DNA of 64,000 nucleotides from an uncultured Isosphaeraceae bacterium (GTDB taxonomy: Bacteria > Planctomycetota > Planctomycetia > Isosphaerales > Isosphaeraceae): NCBI GenBank assembly GCA_945957605.1, contig CAMFLR010000001.1, positions 1,116,001 through 1,180,000 of the forward strand. Direction: 5' to 3'. A program made the translations under genes and the position numbers. The notes under the pieces were generated by a model. The model did not search any database. It had not been told where the DNA came from and saw only the letters and a program-made list of their open reading frames with translations. Position 1 is the first letter of the stretch. The number at the start of each line of letters is the position of its first letter. Shown here one piece after another: positions 36,176-46,419 of this stretch.

Positions 36176-37561
36176 ATGAACAAGCCAGCACTTCCGTCCG
36201 TCTCACGGCGGACGATGCTCAAGAGCGTATCATCGGGCTTCGGATACGTCGCCTTCGCCGGCCTTTCGACGATGGCGGCCGATGCAAAATCCTCGCCGCT
36301 CGCTCCAAAGCCGCCCCACTACCCCGCGCGAGCCAAGCGCGTCATTTTCCTCTCAATGCATGGCGCGCCGTCGCACGTCGACACGTTCGACTACAAACCC
36401 AAACTCTCAACCGACGATGGCAAACCTTCCCCCATCGGCCGACTCGCCGGTGCAAAACTGCTTGGTTCGCCCTGGAAATTCAAACAGCACGGCCAGAGCG
36501 GTCTGTGGATCTCCTCGCTCTTCCCCGAAGTCGCCAAGCACGCCGACGACCTTTGCCTCATCCGCAGCATGCAAACCGACCTCCCCGCACACCCGCAAGC
36601 CTACCTGGCGATGCACACGGGAAACTCGCAGTTCATCCGCCCGTCACTCGGCGCCTGGACACTCTACGGCCTCGGCACCGAAAACCAAAACCTCCCCGGC
36701 TTCGTCTCGGTCAAACCTCTCTCGCGCAACGGCGGCCCGCAAAACTACGGCAGCGCATTTCTCCCCGCAATCTACCAGGGTACACGCATCGGCAACGAGA
36801 TCACCCCCGTCAACGAAGCCCGGCTGGGCAATATCAAAAACCCGCGCCTTGATATCGACTCGCAGCGCAAACAGCTCGACCTCGTGCAATCAATGAATCG
36901 GGAAATGCTCGAACGCGAAAAAGTCCACCCCGGCGTTGAGGGCATCATCGAGTCCTATGAACTCGCATTCCGCATGCAAGGATCGCTTCCCGAAGTGATG
37001 AACCTCACATCCGAATCCGCCGCCACCCAATCGCTCTACGGCATCGACGACGATACCACCGCCGACTGCGGCCGCCAGTGCCTCCTTGCCCGACGTCTCG
37101 TTGAATCAGGCGTGCGTTTTGTCGAACTGAGTTACGGCGATTGGGACCAGCACCGCAACCTCAAGGCCGACCTCTCGCGTCATTGTCTCGCCGTCGACCG
37201 CCCCATTTCCGGTCTGCTCACCGACCTCCGCACGCGTGGATTGCTCAACGACACTCTCGTGATCTGGGGCGGAGAATTCGGCCGCACCCCGCACGCACAA
37301 AACGGCGACGGCCGCGATCACAACAACAAGGGCTACACCCTGTGGATGGCCGGAGGCGGCATGAAACCCGGCCTTTCGTACGGCGCTACCGATGACTACG
37401 GCTACGAAGCCGTTATCAACCCAGTCCACACACACGACTGGCACGCAACAATCCTCGCGCTGCTCGGTCTCGACCACGAGCGTCTCACTTACCGCTATGC
37501 CGGCCGCGACATGCGACTGACCGACGTCAAAGGACGCGTTGTCAAAGATGTAATGATTTGA
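36176..37561 (+). CDS. DUF1501 protein, Tat-exported
   Basis: A 461-residue protein of the DUF1501 family, related to alkaline-phosphatase/sulfatase-fold enzymes. The N-terminus VSRRTMLKSVSSGFGYVAF is a twin-arginine signal. Family segments include [58 protein letters not shown], and HDWHATILALLGLDHERLTY. It lies 26 bases after the DUF1549/DUF1553 gene and presumably forms an operon with it. The reaction is unknown. Confidence 0.93.
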   Translation: MNKPALPSVSRRTMLKSVSSGFGYVAFAGLSTMAADAKSSPLAPKPPHYPARAKRVIFLSMHGAPSHVDTFDYKPKLSTDDGKPSPIGRLAGAKLLGSPWKFKQHGQSGLWISSLFPEVAKHADDLCLIRSMQTDLPAHPQAYLAMHTGNSQFIRPSLGAWTLYGLGTENQNLPGFVSVKPLSRNGGPQNYGSAFLPAIYQGTRIGNEITPVNEARLGNIKNPRLDIDSQRKQLDLVQSMNREMLEREKVHPGVEGIIESYELAFRMQGSLPEVMNLTSESAATQSLYGIDDDTTADCGRQCLLARRLVESGVRFVELSYGDWDQHRNLKADLSRHCLAVDRPISGLLTDLRTRGLLNDTLVIWGGEFGRTPHAQNGDGRDHNNKGYTLWMAGGGMKPGLSYGATDDYGYEAVINPVHTHDWHATILALLGLDHERLTYRYAGRDMRLTDVKGRVVKDVMI

Positions 37562-37637
37562 TCAAACAAGCAAATCACTTGTATTATTGATCGAGATTAA
37601 TCCTAAGCAAAACGTTCCAGATGTGCCGCCAAAAACT

Positions 37638-39671
37638 CTACGGAACGGAAAAATCAGCGCTGTATCCTGGCCGTTGCAGAGCATTCCAATCAACCGGCAA
37701 TTGATTGCGTTTGCGCGACGCATCGCCACCAATCCGCGCGACCGGAGTTGCTTGCGGCTCGATAACGCAGAGATTGTCATCGAGATAACGGACCTCCCAA
37801 TCAGAGCGGTCGTCCATTTCGCTGAAACCGAATCCAAAAAGTGAGCCACCACGATCCAAGTCTTTCGCTGAGCGAAATTGCTGTGCCCCGATAATACAAA
37901 CCTCACCCATTTCCCATCCATTCAAGCCAAACCCGCGTTTGCGCAGCGTCTCAGCGTTCCACTCATCGAAATAGAACTCCCACGGCACCTCTGCACTTCC
38001 GAACAAGCGTTCTCCCTTTCGCCACCAACTATTGGATCGTTCCCGAACTCGAGCGAAGTCGAAGTGATCATTTTTCGGGGGCGTCAGTCTCAAGTTGCGA
38101 AAGGCTGGGCGATACAAAATGCGCACAGGATCAATCTGGTTCACAATCGCTGCCGCGCGAAGCGCGAGCTTCGCATTGCTTTGTGGCCAAGTTTGTCGAA
38201 GTTCCATAATCCTATTGGTCATGTGACGATTCATGTCGCCGTTGTAATCAGTCGCGTTGTGGCTCATCGCATAAAACACGACCGACGGATGATTCCCCGC
38301 CACACCCGCATAGAACTCCGCATGACGTGCATAGCCATTTGCTACGTCGGCGTCTCTTTCCGTCCAGTCGTAGTGGCCGAAGTGCGGCTGCGTCAGAGCG
38401 ACGAGCATCCCCACATCGTCAGCCGCGCGAAGGATTTCGTTGAAGCTCAGGTGCGATCCCGGCTCGCAATCATAGTTGTGGGCATAAACAAAGTTGACGC
38501 CAAATCCCTTGAGTCGTTCAAGCGTTTCTCGAGCCCTCGCGTAGGTCGCATGCTCGGCATCGATCTGTGCATTATCGATTGTAGTGCCTGAAAGATAAAT
38601 CCTCGAACCATTCAGGTAAAAATCACGTCCGTCGATCCAAAACTCTCGAAAAGCGAACGCGCGATCGTGCCCGATGTCGACTTCTGCTCCATCCCCATCC
38701 ACCAACGCCAGCCTCAAACCAAATTGATTCCCTGGCGTCTGCAAATTCCACAATCGTTCCGGCTTCCACACGGTTTTGAAATTGATTCGACCATCGGCAT
38801 GTGATTCCCGAGTAAACCGATCGCTCACAAACTCCTTCACAACTCGATTGTTCTGTAACACCCTCGCTTTGACTGAGTAACTCTGCTTTGGCGCAAGATT
38901 CTCCGCCGACGTCGAGCAAACAATCTCGCCGCGCCTAACCGAAGTCTCGACGCGTGCATCATCCCTCAACCGCGGCCCAACCGGTTCGCTGAAAAGAAAA
39001 ACATCCCCCACCAAGCCTCGCCGCGCAACCTTCCCGCACCCCCTGTGGGAGTTCGCCGCATCAACATACGAAACCATCACATCTTTGAGCGGCAATGCAA
39101 GAACATAAATGCTCAAAATATACTTGTTGTTCGGCTTGCAAACCGTCGTCAGATCAAGCGTGCCGCCAGGAAACCTCAACTCGCCCGCCTTCTTCCCGTC
39201 GACAAACACAACCGCAAGCGAGTTCAGGTATTCCGCCTTGAACAGTACGCGCTGACCCACCCAATCTGTCGGCACCGTGATTTCACGTTGATACCACGCC
39301 GCCGTAACATCACCAAACGAAGTCTCCTTCCAACTCGGATGTCGAAAAACCGTCTGACAATCCTTCTGCATATGATCCGTAATGCCCGGCCACGGCCCAG
39401 GGACCTTGAAATATCCCCAACCGCCCGCGGGAACCTGCGTGGCGTTCTCATCGCGGGCCGGCTGCCAGCGCCAGAGACCGTTGATGCACAACCGCTCGCG
39501 CGTCGGCGTGTTTTCGCTCATCGATTCCGAAACAAGCCACACCGGTTTCACACCGGCGGGAAGTTCCGCAACAAACTCGTCGGCTCGGGTAATCGAAAAC
39601 CCGACGCAGATCGTGAGCGCGACGGCAATTCGCGTTAAGGTAATCGTCCGCATTGGAACAGGCCCAAACAT
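37638..39671 (-). CDS. Glycoside hydrolase family 2-like protein, probably truncated
   Basis: A 677-residue exported protein (signal residues 7-30) with the sugar-binding domain (about 45-200: GYFKVPGPWPGI, SFGDVTAAWYQREITVPTDW), an immunoglobulin-like domain, and the GH2 barrel from about 340 (RDFYLNGSRIYLSGTTID, GNHPSVVFYAMSHNA). Compared with relatives I recall from planctomycetes, usually near 1,000 residues, the barrel lacks the stretch carrying the catalytic CEYG motif: RERSNS joins directly to WWRKGERLFGSAEVPWEF. The C-terminus after GWEMGEV looks scrambled and ends early. It may be a decaying gene. GAGGGG lies 7 bases before the ATG. Confidence 0.7.
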   Translation of the reverse strand: MFGPVPMRTITLTRIAVALTICVGFSITRADEFVAELPAGVKPVWLVSESMSENTPTRERLCINGLWRWQPARDENATQVPAGGWGYFKVPGPWPGITDHMQKDCQTVFRHPSWKETSFGDVTAAWYQREITVPTDWVGQRVLFKAEYLNSLAVVFVDGKKAGELRFPGGTLDLTTVCKPNNKYILSIYVLALPLKDVMVSYVDAANSHRGCGKVARRGLVGDVFLFSEPVGPRLRDDARVETSVRRGEIVCSTSAENLAPKQSYSVKARVLQNNRVVKEFVSDRFTRESHADGRINFKTVWKPERLWNLQTPGNQFGLRLALVDGDGAEVDIGHDRAFAFREFWIDGRDFYLNGSRIYLSGTTIDNAQIDAEHATYARARETLERLKGFGVNFVYAHNYDCEPGSHLSFNEILRAADDVGMLVALTQPHFGHYDWTERDADVANGYARHAEFYAGVAGNHPSVVFYAMSHNATDYNGDMNRHMTNRIMELRQTWPQSNAKLALRAAAIVNQIDPVRILYRPAFRNLRLTPPKNDHFDFARVRERSNSWWRKGERLFGSAEVPWEFYFDEWNAETLRKRGFGLNGWEMGEVCIIGAQQFRSAKDLDRGGSLFGFGFSEMDDRSDWEVRYLDDNLCVIEPQATPVARIGGDASRKRNQLPVDWNALQRPGYSADFSVP

Positions 39672-39701
39672 GCCGTCGCCCCTCGATCTGAATCCGAAGT
39701 C

Positions 39702-41021
39702 TCAAACGCGAATACCAAACCCCGGGCGATAAGTCTTGCGAACCAGTGGCTCGGCGTCAGGCGCATTGGGTGATTTCATGTTCACCGCATCCCATTCAAC
39801 CCGCTTCTGCAGGCGAAGCGCGAGATTCCCCACCAGCAACGCCTCGGTGAAAGGTCCCGAGTAAGCAAATCCCGCCTTGGCGTCCCCCGGCTTGCGATCC
39901 TTGCACGCCTGAATGAACTCAGCGCGATGCCCAACCGAACGCGGAATTGTCGGCTTCGGCACCGCGAATTCCTCGCGTCGTTTCTCGGGATAGAGGGTCG
40001 GCGGTCCCGACCAGCCGCCGCAAACCAGCGTCCCCTTGTCGCCCACAAAATAGATGCCGTTATCCGCCAGCTTGAACGGTTCGGGCAAATCCTTGGGCCG
40101 AGGCGGCATCTTGCCGCCGTCGTACCACGTGAGCGTCAGCGCCGGCCGGTCGCCCTGCGCTGCAAACTCGTATCTCAAGATCGTCCAGAGCGGATAAGAC
40201 TCCGCCTTCAACGGACTGGTCGACGCCTCAACCGCATTGGGCGGCGGCAAATCCAGCGCATAAAATGCCGGATCCATGTTGTGGATCGCCATGTCGCCGA
40301 GTGCACCGGTGCCGAAGTCAAACCAGCCGCGCCAGTCGTGGGGATGATACATCCGCGAATACGGCCGCATCTGGGCCGCACCAATCCACAAGTCCCAGTC
40401 AAGTTCGGGCGGTACCGGCGGCATATCAGTAGGACGATCGTGATTCTGCGTCCAGAACTTCCCCGGCCGGTCCGACCAGCAGTGAATCTCGCGCACCGGC
40501 CCAACCGCACCGGCCTGTAACCACTCGCGCGTCAGCCGCAGCCCTTCGCCCGCGTGACCGTTGTTGCCCATCTGCGTCACCAGGCCCGTCTCCTTGGCGA
40601 CGGCCGTCATCACGCGTGCCTCTTCAATCGAGTGCGCCATCGGCTTCTCGACGTACACATGCTTCCCCGCCCGAAGCGCCGCGATCGTAATCGGCGCGTG
40701 CATGTGGTCGGGCGTGGCGATCATCACGGCGTCGATATCACGCTGCTTCTCAAACAGTTTGCGGTAATCCTTGTATTTTTCTGAGTTGGGATACTTCGCA
40801 AAAGTCCCGCCGGCCTTCTTCGAGTCCACATCACAAAGCGCGACGATATTTTCAGTTATCATCTCGCGGAGCACGCCGGCCCCCTGCCCACCCACGCCAA
40901 TTCCCGCGATATTCAGCTTCTCACTCGGTGGCAAGTAGCCACGCCCGAGCACATGGCGCGGAACAACATGGAAGGCGAAACCCGCGCAAGCGGCCGTTTG
41001 GAGAAAATGTCTACGCTTCAT
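39702..41021 (-). CDS. Gfo/Idh/MocA-family oxidoreductase, Tat-type
   Basis: A 439-residue protein with the short twin-arginine-like start MKRRHFLQTAACAGFAFHVV. The Rossmann loop GIGVGGQGAGVLRE (about 40), IATPDHMHAPITIAALRAGK with the conserved EKPMAHS (about 130), and the C-terminal HDWRGWFDFGTGALGDMAIH are typical of the family. I use the ATG 41019-41021, with GGAGG 9 bases upstream; the open frame extends 167 codons further without homology. It follows the GH2-like gene in the same direction, and the two may share a sugar-degrading role. Confidence 0.9.
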   Translation of the reverse strand: MKRRHFLQTAACAGFAFHVVPRHVLGRGYLPPSEKLNIAGIGVGGQGAGVLREMITENIVALCDVDSKKAGGTFAKYPNSEKYKDYRKLFEKQRDIDAVMIATPDHMHAPITIAALRAGKHVYVEKPMAHSIEEARVMTAVAKETGLVTQMGNNGHAGEGLRLTREWLQAGAVGPVREIHCWSDRPGKFWTQNHDRPTDMPPVPPELDWDLWIGAAQMRPYSRMYHPHDWRGWFDFGTGALGDMAIHNMDPAFYALDLPPPNAVEASTSPLKAESYPLWTILRYEFAAQGDRPALTLTWYDGGKMPPRPKDLPEPFKLADNGIYFVGDKGTLVCGGWSGPPTLYPEKRREEFAVPKPTIPRSVGHRAEFIQACKDRKPGDAKAGFAYSGPFTEALLVGNLALRLQKRVEWDAVNMKSPNAPDAEPLVRKTYRPGFGIRV

Positions 41022-41217
41022 AACGCGTCGCCTCCAGGTTTGGCTTGGAGCCCCCTCGACTGCCGTCGAGAATAAGCCCGCAACCGTGCGGCGGCAAGAA
41101 CGCACATTCATCGATCCAAAAGGCTCGTCAAACGCGAGCGAATCGCGACGAATTTGTGTAACATGAATCAAATCGTCCGCCGACGGGCTGGGGTCGCAAT
41201 CGCGGGAGACGTGCATC

Positions 41218-44200
41218 ATGGGTCGTTTGGGGCTGGTTCTTCTCGGCTGTCTGAGCGCGACGGGCCTGGCAAAAGCTGTGCAACCGGTCGACTTCAATCG
41301 CGACGTCCGTCCAATCCTCGCCGACCATTGCTTCACCTGCCACGGCTTCGACGAAGCGACCCGCAAGGCCGGTCTCCGCCTCGATAGCAAAACCGAAGCC
41401 TTCAAACCCGCGAAATCCGGCGAAACACCAATCGTCCCCGGGTCACTCGACGACAGCGAAATCATCCAGCGCATCCTCGCCACCGAAGCCGACCGCGTCA
41501 TGCCTCCCACAAAAGGCGGCAAATCCCTCTCTGCGGCTCAAAAAGAAACACTCAAACGCTGGGTGAACGAAGGCGCCACCTATCGCGTACACTGGGCGTT
41601 CGAACCGCCAACCCGCGCCGCCGTTCCCAAGATAAAAGATACGAACTGGCCACGAAATCCGATCGATACTTTCGTGCTCGCTCGACTTGAAGCCGATGGA
41701 CTCCATCCCACCGCCGAGGCAAATCGCACTACACTCATTAGACGCCTCAGCCTCGATATAATCGGCCTGCCTCCAACGCTCGCCGAAATTGACGCTTTCG
41801 TCGCCGACAAATCACCCAACGCTTACGAAAAAGTGGTGGACCGGCTGCTCGCCTCCGAACATTACGGCGAACGAATGGCGATGCCCTGGCTCGACTTCGC
41901 CCGCTACGCCGACAGCAACGGCTACCAGAGCGACAGCAGCCGCGATATGTCCCCCTGGCGCGACTGGGTGATCCGCGCGTTCAATCGCAACGAGCCGTTC
42001 GACCAGTTCACGATCGAGCAACTTGCGGGCGACCTATTGCCGAATCCAACGCGTGACCAGATCGTCGCCACTGGTTTCAATCGCAACCACCGGCTTACGA
42101 GCGAAGGCGGCTCGATCCAGGAAGAATGGCGTGTCGAAACCGTCATCGACCGCGTCGAAACCACCAGCCTCACCTGGCTCGGTCTCACGCTCGGCTGCGC
42201 ACGCTGTCACGATCATAAATATGATCCCATTTCGCAAAAAGAGTTCTATCAATTCTTCTCGTTCTTCAACAACGTGCCCGAAAGCGGCATGGTTGGCAAC
42301 GAAACGCGCAATACCGATCCCGTCGTCGTCGTTCCAACTTCTGCACAGGAAGCCGATCTGATCAAGCGCGAGGCCGAGGTTGCCCAAGCCACGAAACGCG
42401 TTCAAGAAGCCGAGAAGGATCTGCCGAAACTCGTCGCGGCTTGGGAGTCCGGGTTCCTCAAGCAAGTGCGCGGCACCAAGCCCGCTTGGACGCTGATCAC
42501 GCCAACCTCCGTCGTTTCATCCGGCGGAGCGACGTTCAAGCGGCTCGAAGATTCCTCCTGGCTCGCCAGCGGCAAGAACGCGACTCACGATATTTACACA
42601 ATCTCAGCGGCAATTGCGCCCGGGCCTCTCACCGGCATCATGCTCGAAACTTTCCCCGATGGCAGCCTTCCAAACCAAAGTCTGGGGCGCTACCCAAACG
42701 GTAATTACGTGCTCACCGGCGTCGAAGCCGAAGTATCCGCGCCGGAGTTGAAATCACCACTTCGAGCCCATTTCGTCACCGCTGAAGCCGACTTCTCCCA
42801 GCCTGGCTACGAGGCGAAACTCCTCATCGACGCGAACCCAGCAAACGGCTGGGCGATCGCCGGCAACGATCCCGAAAATCGCAAGAATCGCCGGCTCGTT
42901 CTAGGAGTCGATGCAACCATCGCGGTCCCCGAAAATGCAACGCTCACCGTCCGACTCAAGCACGAAGCGATCGACCGCCACAATATCGGCCGGTTCCGCG
43001 TTTCGACAACTTCACGCCCGCGTGAAACGGTGAAGCTCGACGCATCGCAAACTGCGGTCGCGATCGTCCCGCTTCTCGAAACGCCACAAGATAAACGCAC
43101 GCCCAGCCAACACAACGAAATCGCCGCCTACTTCCGCAAGGAAGCCGATTCACCCGTGCGCCGCGCCGATCAGTCTCTCGCCGCTGCACAAAAGGCAGTT
43201 CAAGACCTCCGCGAATCATTCGCCAATACGATGGTGATGTCCGAACTCCCCAAGCCGCGCGAAGCCTTCTTGCTCATTCGCGGACAGTACGATCGTCGTG
43301 GCGAAGCAGTCACTGCCGCAATGCCGGCAGCGCTCACAACATCGACTTCAAAGAAGCCGCTCAATCGTCTCGACCTCGCGCGCTGGATCGCCAGCCCGAA
43401 CAATCCCCTCACAGCGCGAGTCTGGGTCAATCGCGCCTGGGAGAAATTCTTCGGCACCGGCCTTTCGAAGACAACCGAGAACCTGGGAACTCAGGCCGAG
43501 TTCCCCTCTCATCCCGAACTTCTCGACTGGCTCGCGACCGAATTCATCCGCACCGGTTGGGATATGAAAGCGATGCAAAAGCTCATCGTCATGAGCGCGA
43601 CATATCGCCAGTCGTCGCACGCCACTAAGACGCTCATCGATCGCGATCCTGAAAACCGTCTATTCGCACACGGCCCACGTTTCCGGCTCTCGGGTGAAGT
43701 CGTCCGGGATCAAGCGCTCGCTCTCAGTGGACTCCTCGTTGACAAAGTCGGAGGCCCAGCCGTGCGTCCCTATATGCCCGATGGTGTCTGGGACGAAACC
43801 AGCAAATACGGCAACCTGCGAAACTACCAGGCCGACAAGGGCGACGGCCTCTATCGCCGCACGCTTTACACCATCTGGAAGCGAACCGCCGCCCCGCCGA
43901 CGCTACTCCTATTCGACGCCCCCAACCGCGAAACCTGCACCATTAAACGGTCGCGCACAAACACGCCGTTGCAGGCGCTGGCGCTCCTCAACGAGGTCAC
44001 CTACGTCGAAGCCGCCCGCAAGCTTGCTGAACGAATGATGATCGAAGGCGGCCCGACTCCCGAAACTCGCATCGAATACGGCTTCCGCCTCGTCACCGGC
44101 CGCGCAATCACGCCTGCCGAACGTAAGGTGCTGCTCGAAGGCTTCAACGGCGATCTTGCCCATTATCGTAAAGACAAAGATGCGGCGCGGAAGCTCATTG

Positions 44201-44310
44201 TTAGCGGTAACACCAAGCCAAATGCCAAGCTCTCCGCCGAAGAACTCGCAGCCTTCAGCCTCACTGCCAACGTGCTGCTCAACCTCGATGAAGTCGTCAC
44301 AAAGGAATAG
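41218..44310 (+). CDS. Planctomycete cytochrome C and DUF1549/DUF1553 protein
   Basis: A 1030-residue exported protein (signal residues 1-20). The PSCyt1 heme motif is CFTCH (38-42) within NRDVRPILADHCFTCHGFDE; DUF1549 starts at NWPRNPIDTFVLARLEADG (about 143) and includes PWLDFARYADSNGYQ and CARCHDHKYDPIS; DUF1553 starts near 716 (RLDLARWIASPNNPLTARVW) with SRTNTPLQALALLNEVTYVE. A central insert of about 200 residues (480-690) is unlike the first copy. There are no EF-hands, unlike the other copy in this window. GGGAG lies 9 bases before the ATG, and it heads a three-gene operon. Confidence 0.93.
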   Translation: MGRLGLVLLGCLSATGLAKAVQPVDFNRDVRPILADHCFTCHGFDEATRKAGLRLDSKTEAFKPAKSGETPIVPGSLDDSEIIQRILATEADRVMPPTKGGKSLSAAQKETLKRWVNEGATYRVHWAFEPPTRAAVPKIKDTNWPRNPIDTFVLARLEADGLHPTAEANRTTLIRRLSLDIIGLPPTLAEIDAFVADKSPNAYEKVVDRLLASEHYGERMAMPWLDFARYADSNGYQSDSSRDMSPWRDWVIRAFNRNEPFDQFTIEQLAGDLLPNPTRDQIVATGFNRNHRLTSEGGSIQEEWRVETVIDRVETTSLTWLGLTLGCARCHDHKYDPISQKEFYQFFSFFNNVPESGMVGNETRNTDPVVVVPTSAQEADLIKREAEVAQATKRVQEAEKDLPKLVAAWESGFLKQVRGTKPAWTLITPTSVVSSGGATFKRLEDSSWLASGKNATHDIYTISAAIAPGPLTGIMLETFPDGSLPNQSLGRYPNGNYVLTGVEAEVSAPELKSPLRAHFVTAEADFSQPGYEAKLLIDANPANGWAIAGNDPENRKNRRLVLGVDATIAVPENATLTVRLKHEAIDRHNIGRFRVSTTSRPRETVKLDASQTAVAIVPLLETPQDKRTPSQHNEIAAYFRKEADSPVRRADQSLAAAQKAVQDLRESFANTMVMSELPKPREAFLLIRGQYDRRGEAVTAAMPAALTTSTSKKPLNRLDLARWIASPNNPLTARVWVNRAWEKFFGTGLSKTTENLGTQAEFPSHPELLDWLATEFIRTGWDMKAMQKLIVMSATYRQSSHATKTLIDRDPENRLFAHGPRFRLSGEVVRDQALALSGLLVDKVGGPAVRPYMPDGVWDETSKYGNLRNYQADKGDGLYRRTLYTIWKRTAAPPTLLLFDAPNRETCTIKRSRTNTPLQALALLNEVTYVEAARKLAERMMIEGGPTPETRIEYGFRLVTGRAITPAERKVLLEGFNGDLAHYRKDKDAARKLIVSGNTKPNAKLSAEELAAFSLTANVLLNLDEVVTKE

Positions 44311-44375
44311 TTCGCCCATTTACATAGCAATTAGCTTCTAGATTTGACCGCATAAGGATAATCCAGATCCAACTT

Positions 44376-44924
44376 ATGACTGATCCCGCTCTCGAGCCAA
44401 CTCCGAAGCCACCCGAAGAAACGGTCGTCCGCTGGGTGCGGCGTTCGGGTACGCTTCGATTGATGTTGCTCGTGCTCTCCGCGGCAATATTCTTAGGAAC
44501 CTGGGTGGCGATCATCAACGGCATAGAGCGGTGGGAAGGAACCCGAACGGCGATGTACCATCGCGGCGAAGTCACGCGCGACCTGCTCATCAATGCGCGC
44601 CGGTTGATGTCGAGCGATAATGCAAACTCACTCCTGCTCTCGGCGACACTCGATCAATCGAACACGCGACGATGGACTCTTGAACTGCGGCAAGCCGAAT
44701 CAGGCGGATCACAGCCCGGCCGCGTTTGCGCAATCATCTCCGGCGCACTCATCGATAAGTGGACCGCCATGGGCCCCGTTGAACTATCACCGATTACGAT
44801 CGAGCTAAAAGACCCCGCACGCGACAGCCCCTGGCTCGCGCCGCTTCTCGACACATACAACGACAACGGCTGGTCGTACGAAATCGTCAAACCATCCGCC
44901 AGCGACGCGAAGGATCAACCATGA
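44376..44924 (+). CDS. Single-pass membrane protein of unknown function
   Basis: A 182-residue protein with a cytoplasmic N-terminal stretch (about 1-25), one membrane helix ([20 protein letters not shown], about 28-47) and a periplasmic domain from about 60 ([33 protein letters not shown]). No family recognised. Its stop overlaps the next DUF1501 start as ATGA, so it is co-translated with that gene. It lies between the cytochrome-type gene and DUF1501, suggesting a membrane anchor or accessory to the pair. Confidence 0.75.
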   Translation: MTDPALEPTPKPPEETVVRWVRRSGTLRLMLLVLSAAIFLGTWVAIINGIERWEGTRTAMYHRGEVTRDLLINARRLMSSDNANSLLLSATLDQSNTRRWTLELRQAESGGSQPGRVCAIISGALIDKWTAMGPVELSPITIELKDPARDSPWLAPLLDTYNDNGWSYEIVKPSASDAKDQP

Positions 44925-46387
44925 ACGATCGCCAGATCAACGCAGTTCAAGATCGTCTCAATCGCCGCGTCTTCTTGCGTGACGCCGGCGCTTCAGTCGG
45001 CCTGACCGCGCTCGGCAACCTGCTCGCATCGAACGCCGCAGCATCGGATTCGACCAGGCCCAAGCCCGAAACGCTGCCCGGCCTGCCACATTTTGCGCCC
45101 AAAGCCAAGCGGGTGATCTACCTGTTTCAGTCCGGCGCGCCGTCGCAAATGGATTTGTTCGACCCCAAGCCGGTCATGGACAAACATCGCGGCGAAGACC
45201 TGCCCGCATCGATCCGCATGGGTCAGCGCCTCACCACAATGACGTCGGGCCAATCAAAATTCCCCGTCGCCCCCTCGCTCTTCAAATTCGTCCAGCACGG
45301 CAAGAGCGGGATGTGGTTCAGCGAACTCACGCCTCACATGGCCAAGCTCGCCGACGACTGGTGCATGATCCGCTCGATGAACACCGAGGCGATCAATCAC
45401 GATCCTGCCATCACCTTCATCCAAACCGGCGCCCAGCTCGCCGGCCGCCCCAGTATTGGTTCTTGGGTCAGCTACGGCCTGGGCAGCGAAAATCGCGACT
45501 TCCCCTCGTACATCGTTCTTACCTCCTTCGGCACAGGCAGGCGCGACGATCAGCCGCTCTACGATCGTCTCTGGGGCTCGGGCTTTCTTCCGTCGCGCTA
45601 TCAAGGGGTCAAGTTCCGCAACAAAGGCGACGCCGTTCTCTACCTCTCGAATCCGCCAGGCGTCGACCGCACAACCCGTCGCGGCACGCTCGATCGTCTC
45701 GCCGCGCTCAATTCACGCCACTTTGAAGATGTGGGCGATCCCGAAATCCAAACCCGCATCAGTCAGTACGAAATGGCCTTCCGCATGCAGGCGAGCGTCC
45801 CCGATCTCCTCAAAACCAGCAGCGAGCCCAAACACGTACTCGACGCCTACGGGCCCGAAGTTAACACGCCCGGAACCTACGCCGCCAACTGCCTACTCGC
45901 CCGTCGTCTAGCCGAGCGCGACGTACGATTCATCCAGCTTTTCCACATGGGCTGGGATCACCACGGTGGCCTCCCCGCAGCAATCAAAGGACAGTGCCAC
46001 GACACCGACCAGCCCACCGCCGCCCTCATCAACGACCTGAAACGCCTCGGTCTGCTCGATGACACGCTCGTCATCTGGGGCGGCGAGTTTGGGCGCACGA
46101 TCTATTCGCAAGGCGGACTGACGTCGACAGATTACGGTCGCGATCACCACCCGCGATGCTTCACCGTCCTCCTGACCGGCGGCGGCGTGAAGCGAGGTCT
46201 CACACTCGGCGAAACTGACGACTACTGCTACAACATCACCAAGGATCCAGTGCACGTCCACGACCTGAACGCCACAATTCTCCACCTGCTCGGTATCGAC
46301 CACACGCGCCTGACCTACCGCTTCCAAGGACGCGACTTCCGTCTCACCGACGTCCACGGCAACATCGTCAAACAGATTCTCGCCTGA
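44921..46387 (+). CDS. DUF1501 protein
   Basis: A 488-residue protein with a likely Tat signal ([20 protein letters not shown]). The family segments [79 protein letters not shown], and [19 protein letters not shown] are visible. Translation overlaps the upstream membrane-protein gene. It is the third gene of the second cytochrome/DUF1501 operon; the enzymatic role is unknown. Confidence 0.93.
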   Translation: MNDRQINAVQDRLNRRVFLRDAGASVGLTALGNLLASNAAASDSTRPKPETLPGLPHFAPKAKRVIYLFQSGAPSQMDLFDPKPVMDKHRGEDLPASIRMGQRLTTMTSGQSKFPVAPSLFKFVQHGKSGMWFSELTPHMAKLADDWCMIRSMNTEAINHDPAITFIQTGAQLAGRPSIGSWVSYGLGSENRDFPSYIVLTSFGTGRRDDQPLYDRLWGSGFLPSRYQGVKFRNKGDAVLYLSNPPGVDRTTRRGTLDRLAALNSRHFEDVGDPEIQTRISQYEMAFRMQASVPDLLKTSSEPKHVLDAYGPEVNTPGTYAANCLLARRLAERDVRFIQLFHMGWDHHGGLPAAIKGQCHDTDQPTAALINDLKRLGLLDDTLVIWGGEFGRTIYSQGGLTSTDYGRDHHPRCFTVLLTGGGVKRGLTLGETDDYCYNITKDPVHVHDLNATILHLLGIDHTRLTYRFQGRDFRLTDVHGNIVKQILA

Positions 46388-46419
46388 TTGTTTCATTCGC
46401 GACGATATTCTCTCATGGA

